Shown: positions 14,231 to 14,915 of the stretch, piece by piece
Layout: every line of letters starts with the position of its first letter
How positions within the stretch are numbered: the stretch's first letter is position 1
From: Arcanobacterium_A sp034173665
GTDB taxonomy: Bacteria; Actinomycetota; Actinomycetes; Actinomycetales; Actinomycetaceae
Length of the DNA: 14,915 bases
Direction of reading: 5' to 3'
Assembly: GCA_034173665.1 (NCBI GenBank)
Contig: JAXFDG010000072.1
Location: forward strand, 1 to 14,915
Made by a program: the position numbers and the translations under genes
Notes under the pieces: generated by a model
The model's input: the letters and a program-made list of their open reading frames with translations, nothing else
Databases searched by the model: none
Told to the model about the DNA's origin: nothing

Positions 14231-14803
14231 ATGAGCAGCCATGATTTTTCAGGTTTTTCTGAATCTCGGAATGATTCTCTGATAAATGGTGAAGAATCTG
14301 CTTTTCGGGTTACGCTCGAAGACTTTAATCTTTCTCTGGGCAGCTTAGACGCAATGCTTAATTTTGAGTCTCAGAAACGGGGGGAAATTTTTTCTCGTTT
14401 TTCGGATATCACGGCTGAGTATCCGATTTTTTCTCGTGCAAGCATTGCGGAAAACGGAGCCCAACTACACGTAGTTACTGATAGTTATCTCTGGTCTTCT
14501 TTGCCGGTGGCTGGATTCAGGCAACCTTTTGGAGCGTTAAATGGAGGAGCAACTGCATATCTGGCTGAATCTGCAGGATCTTTCCTTGCTAATCTCCAGG
14601 CCGCGCGAGGAACGGTAGCTCTGGGAGTCGATTTAGCAATTCATCATCATCTGCCGACAGATTCTGGGCGGGTATATCTTCTTGCAAAGATAATTAGTTC
14701 AACCGAAAAAAGTGTTTATATTCAGTTCTCTGCTTTTCGTGTTGATGGAGAATTGATTGCCAGCGGTTCGCATACCTGTGTTTATCGTGCATTAGCTAAG
14801 TAA
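14231..14803 (+). CDS. PaaI-like hotdog-fold thioesterase with N-terminal extension
   Basis: Probable cytosolic protein of 190 residues. The second half (about 80-188) reads as a hotdog domain: GALNGGATAYLAESAGSFLA (101-120), then LAIHHHLPTDSGRVYLLAKI, then a strand pattern ending in DGELIASGSHTCVY, the usual order of PaaI/YdiI-type acyl-CoA thioesterases. The usual HGG of this family is NGG (104-106); the helix acid Glu113 is present. The first ~75 residues match no domain I recognise. The gene begins 8 nt after the SGNH stop with GAGA ahead of ATG 14231; ATG 14216, overlapping that stop, is an alternative. It may hydrolyse acyl-CoA in the same process, or be an independent passenger. A 1,4-dihydroxy-2-naphthoyl-CoA hydrolase is possible, but no menaquinone genes are in view. 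Confidence 0.78.
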   Translation: MSSHDFSGFSESRNDSLINGEESAFRVTLEDFNLSLGSLDAMLNFESQKRGEIFSRFSDITAEYPIFSRASIAENGAQLHVVTDSYLWSSLPVAGFRQPFGALNGGATAYLAESAGSFLANLQAARGTVALGVDLAIHHHLPTDSGRVYLLAKIISSTEKSVYIQFSAFRVDGELIASGSHTCVYRALAK

Positions 14804-14915
14804 AGCTTCTGCGCTTAGGTTACATAAAAAGTTTCTGTTTGTTGCCTCTAAACACAGAGCATGAACTTAGGCAGCGGATTTAGAATTTTCGATTTAGATA
14901 GCAGGAAGTGGTGGA
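14804..14915. other. Intergenic end of window
   Basis: The 112 bp after the thioesterase stop contain no clear terminator: AAGC-TTCTGC-GCTT (about 14813) is only a 4-bp stem without a T-run. A short open frame starts at ATG 14861 (MNLGSGFRIF) and is still open at the window edge, but 18 codons are too few to call a gene. Confidence 0.4.

Noticed and set aside
14861..14915. Possible start of a new plus-strand gene (ATG, AGAG just upstream, open to the edge).
   Set aside because: Only 18 codons are visible, with no family resemblance and no strong ribosome binding site.

Overview
The window looks like a chromosomal segment of a low- to mid-G+C actinobacterium (base composition mid-40s percent by eye, not computed). 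This taxonomic reading is an inference. It rests on an aromatic aminotransferase with actinobacterial Pat-type signatures (WRSFEAYP, SPNNPTS), a large membrane protein that joins an N-terminal membrane/kinase-like part to an LPG-synthase-type flippase domain, and the mix of housekeeping genes. No tRNA, rRNA, CRISPR, insertion sequence or phage gene is visible, and all genes appear intact except the one cut by the left edge.

Layout. Positions 1-9986 are all on the minus strand. In transcription order (right to left) they are: a small orphan three-helix membrane protein, purB (adenylosuccinate lyase), a DedA/VTT membrane protein, a CopZ-type copper chaperone overlapping it by 11 nt, a CopA copper-exporting P1B ATPase, an ~895-residue membrane protein with a degenerate kinase-like domain and a flippase-like C-terminus, and pgm (phosphoglucomutase, 3' end outside the window). 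Gaps are 48-127 bp, so one or more operons are possible. A candidate promoter precedes purB and a stem-loop sits at the purB stop.

From 10103 everything is on the plus strand. First come pat and aroD, overlapping by 4 nt: an aromatic amino acid pair (aromatic aminotransferase and type I 3-dehydroquinate dehydratase). After a 253-bp AT-rich, repeat-filled spacer comes a cell-envelope acylation cluster: an AT3-family (OafA/OatA-type) membrane acyltransferase, then, overlapping by 4 nt, a membrane-anchored extracytoplasmic SGNH protein with an intact Ser/Asp/His set, then a PaaI-like hotdog thioesterase. AT3 plus SGNH looks like an OatA peptidoglycan/glycan O-acetyltransferase split into two proteins.

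The least ordinary signals are (1) the split AT3/SGNH pair, (2) its leader, which carries three direct repeats phased at exactly 21 bp plus three perfect inverted repeats within about 100 bp, and (3) the kinase-like domain that has lost its catalytic residues inside the flippase-like membrane protein.
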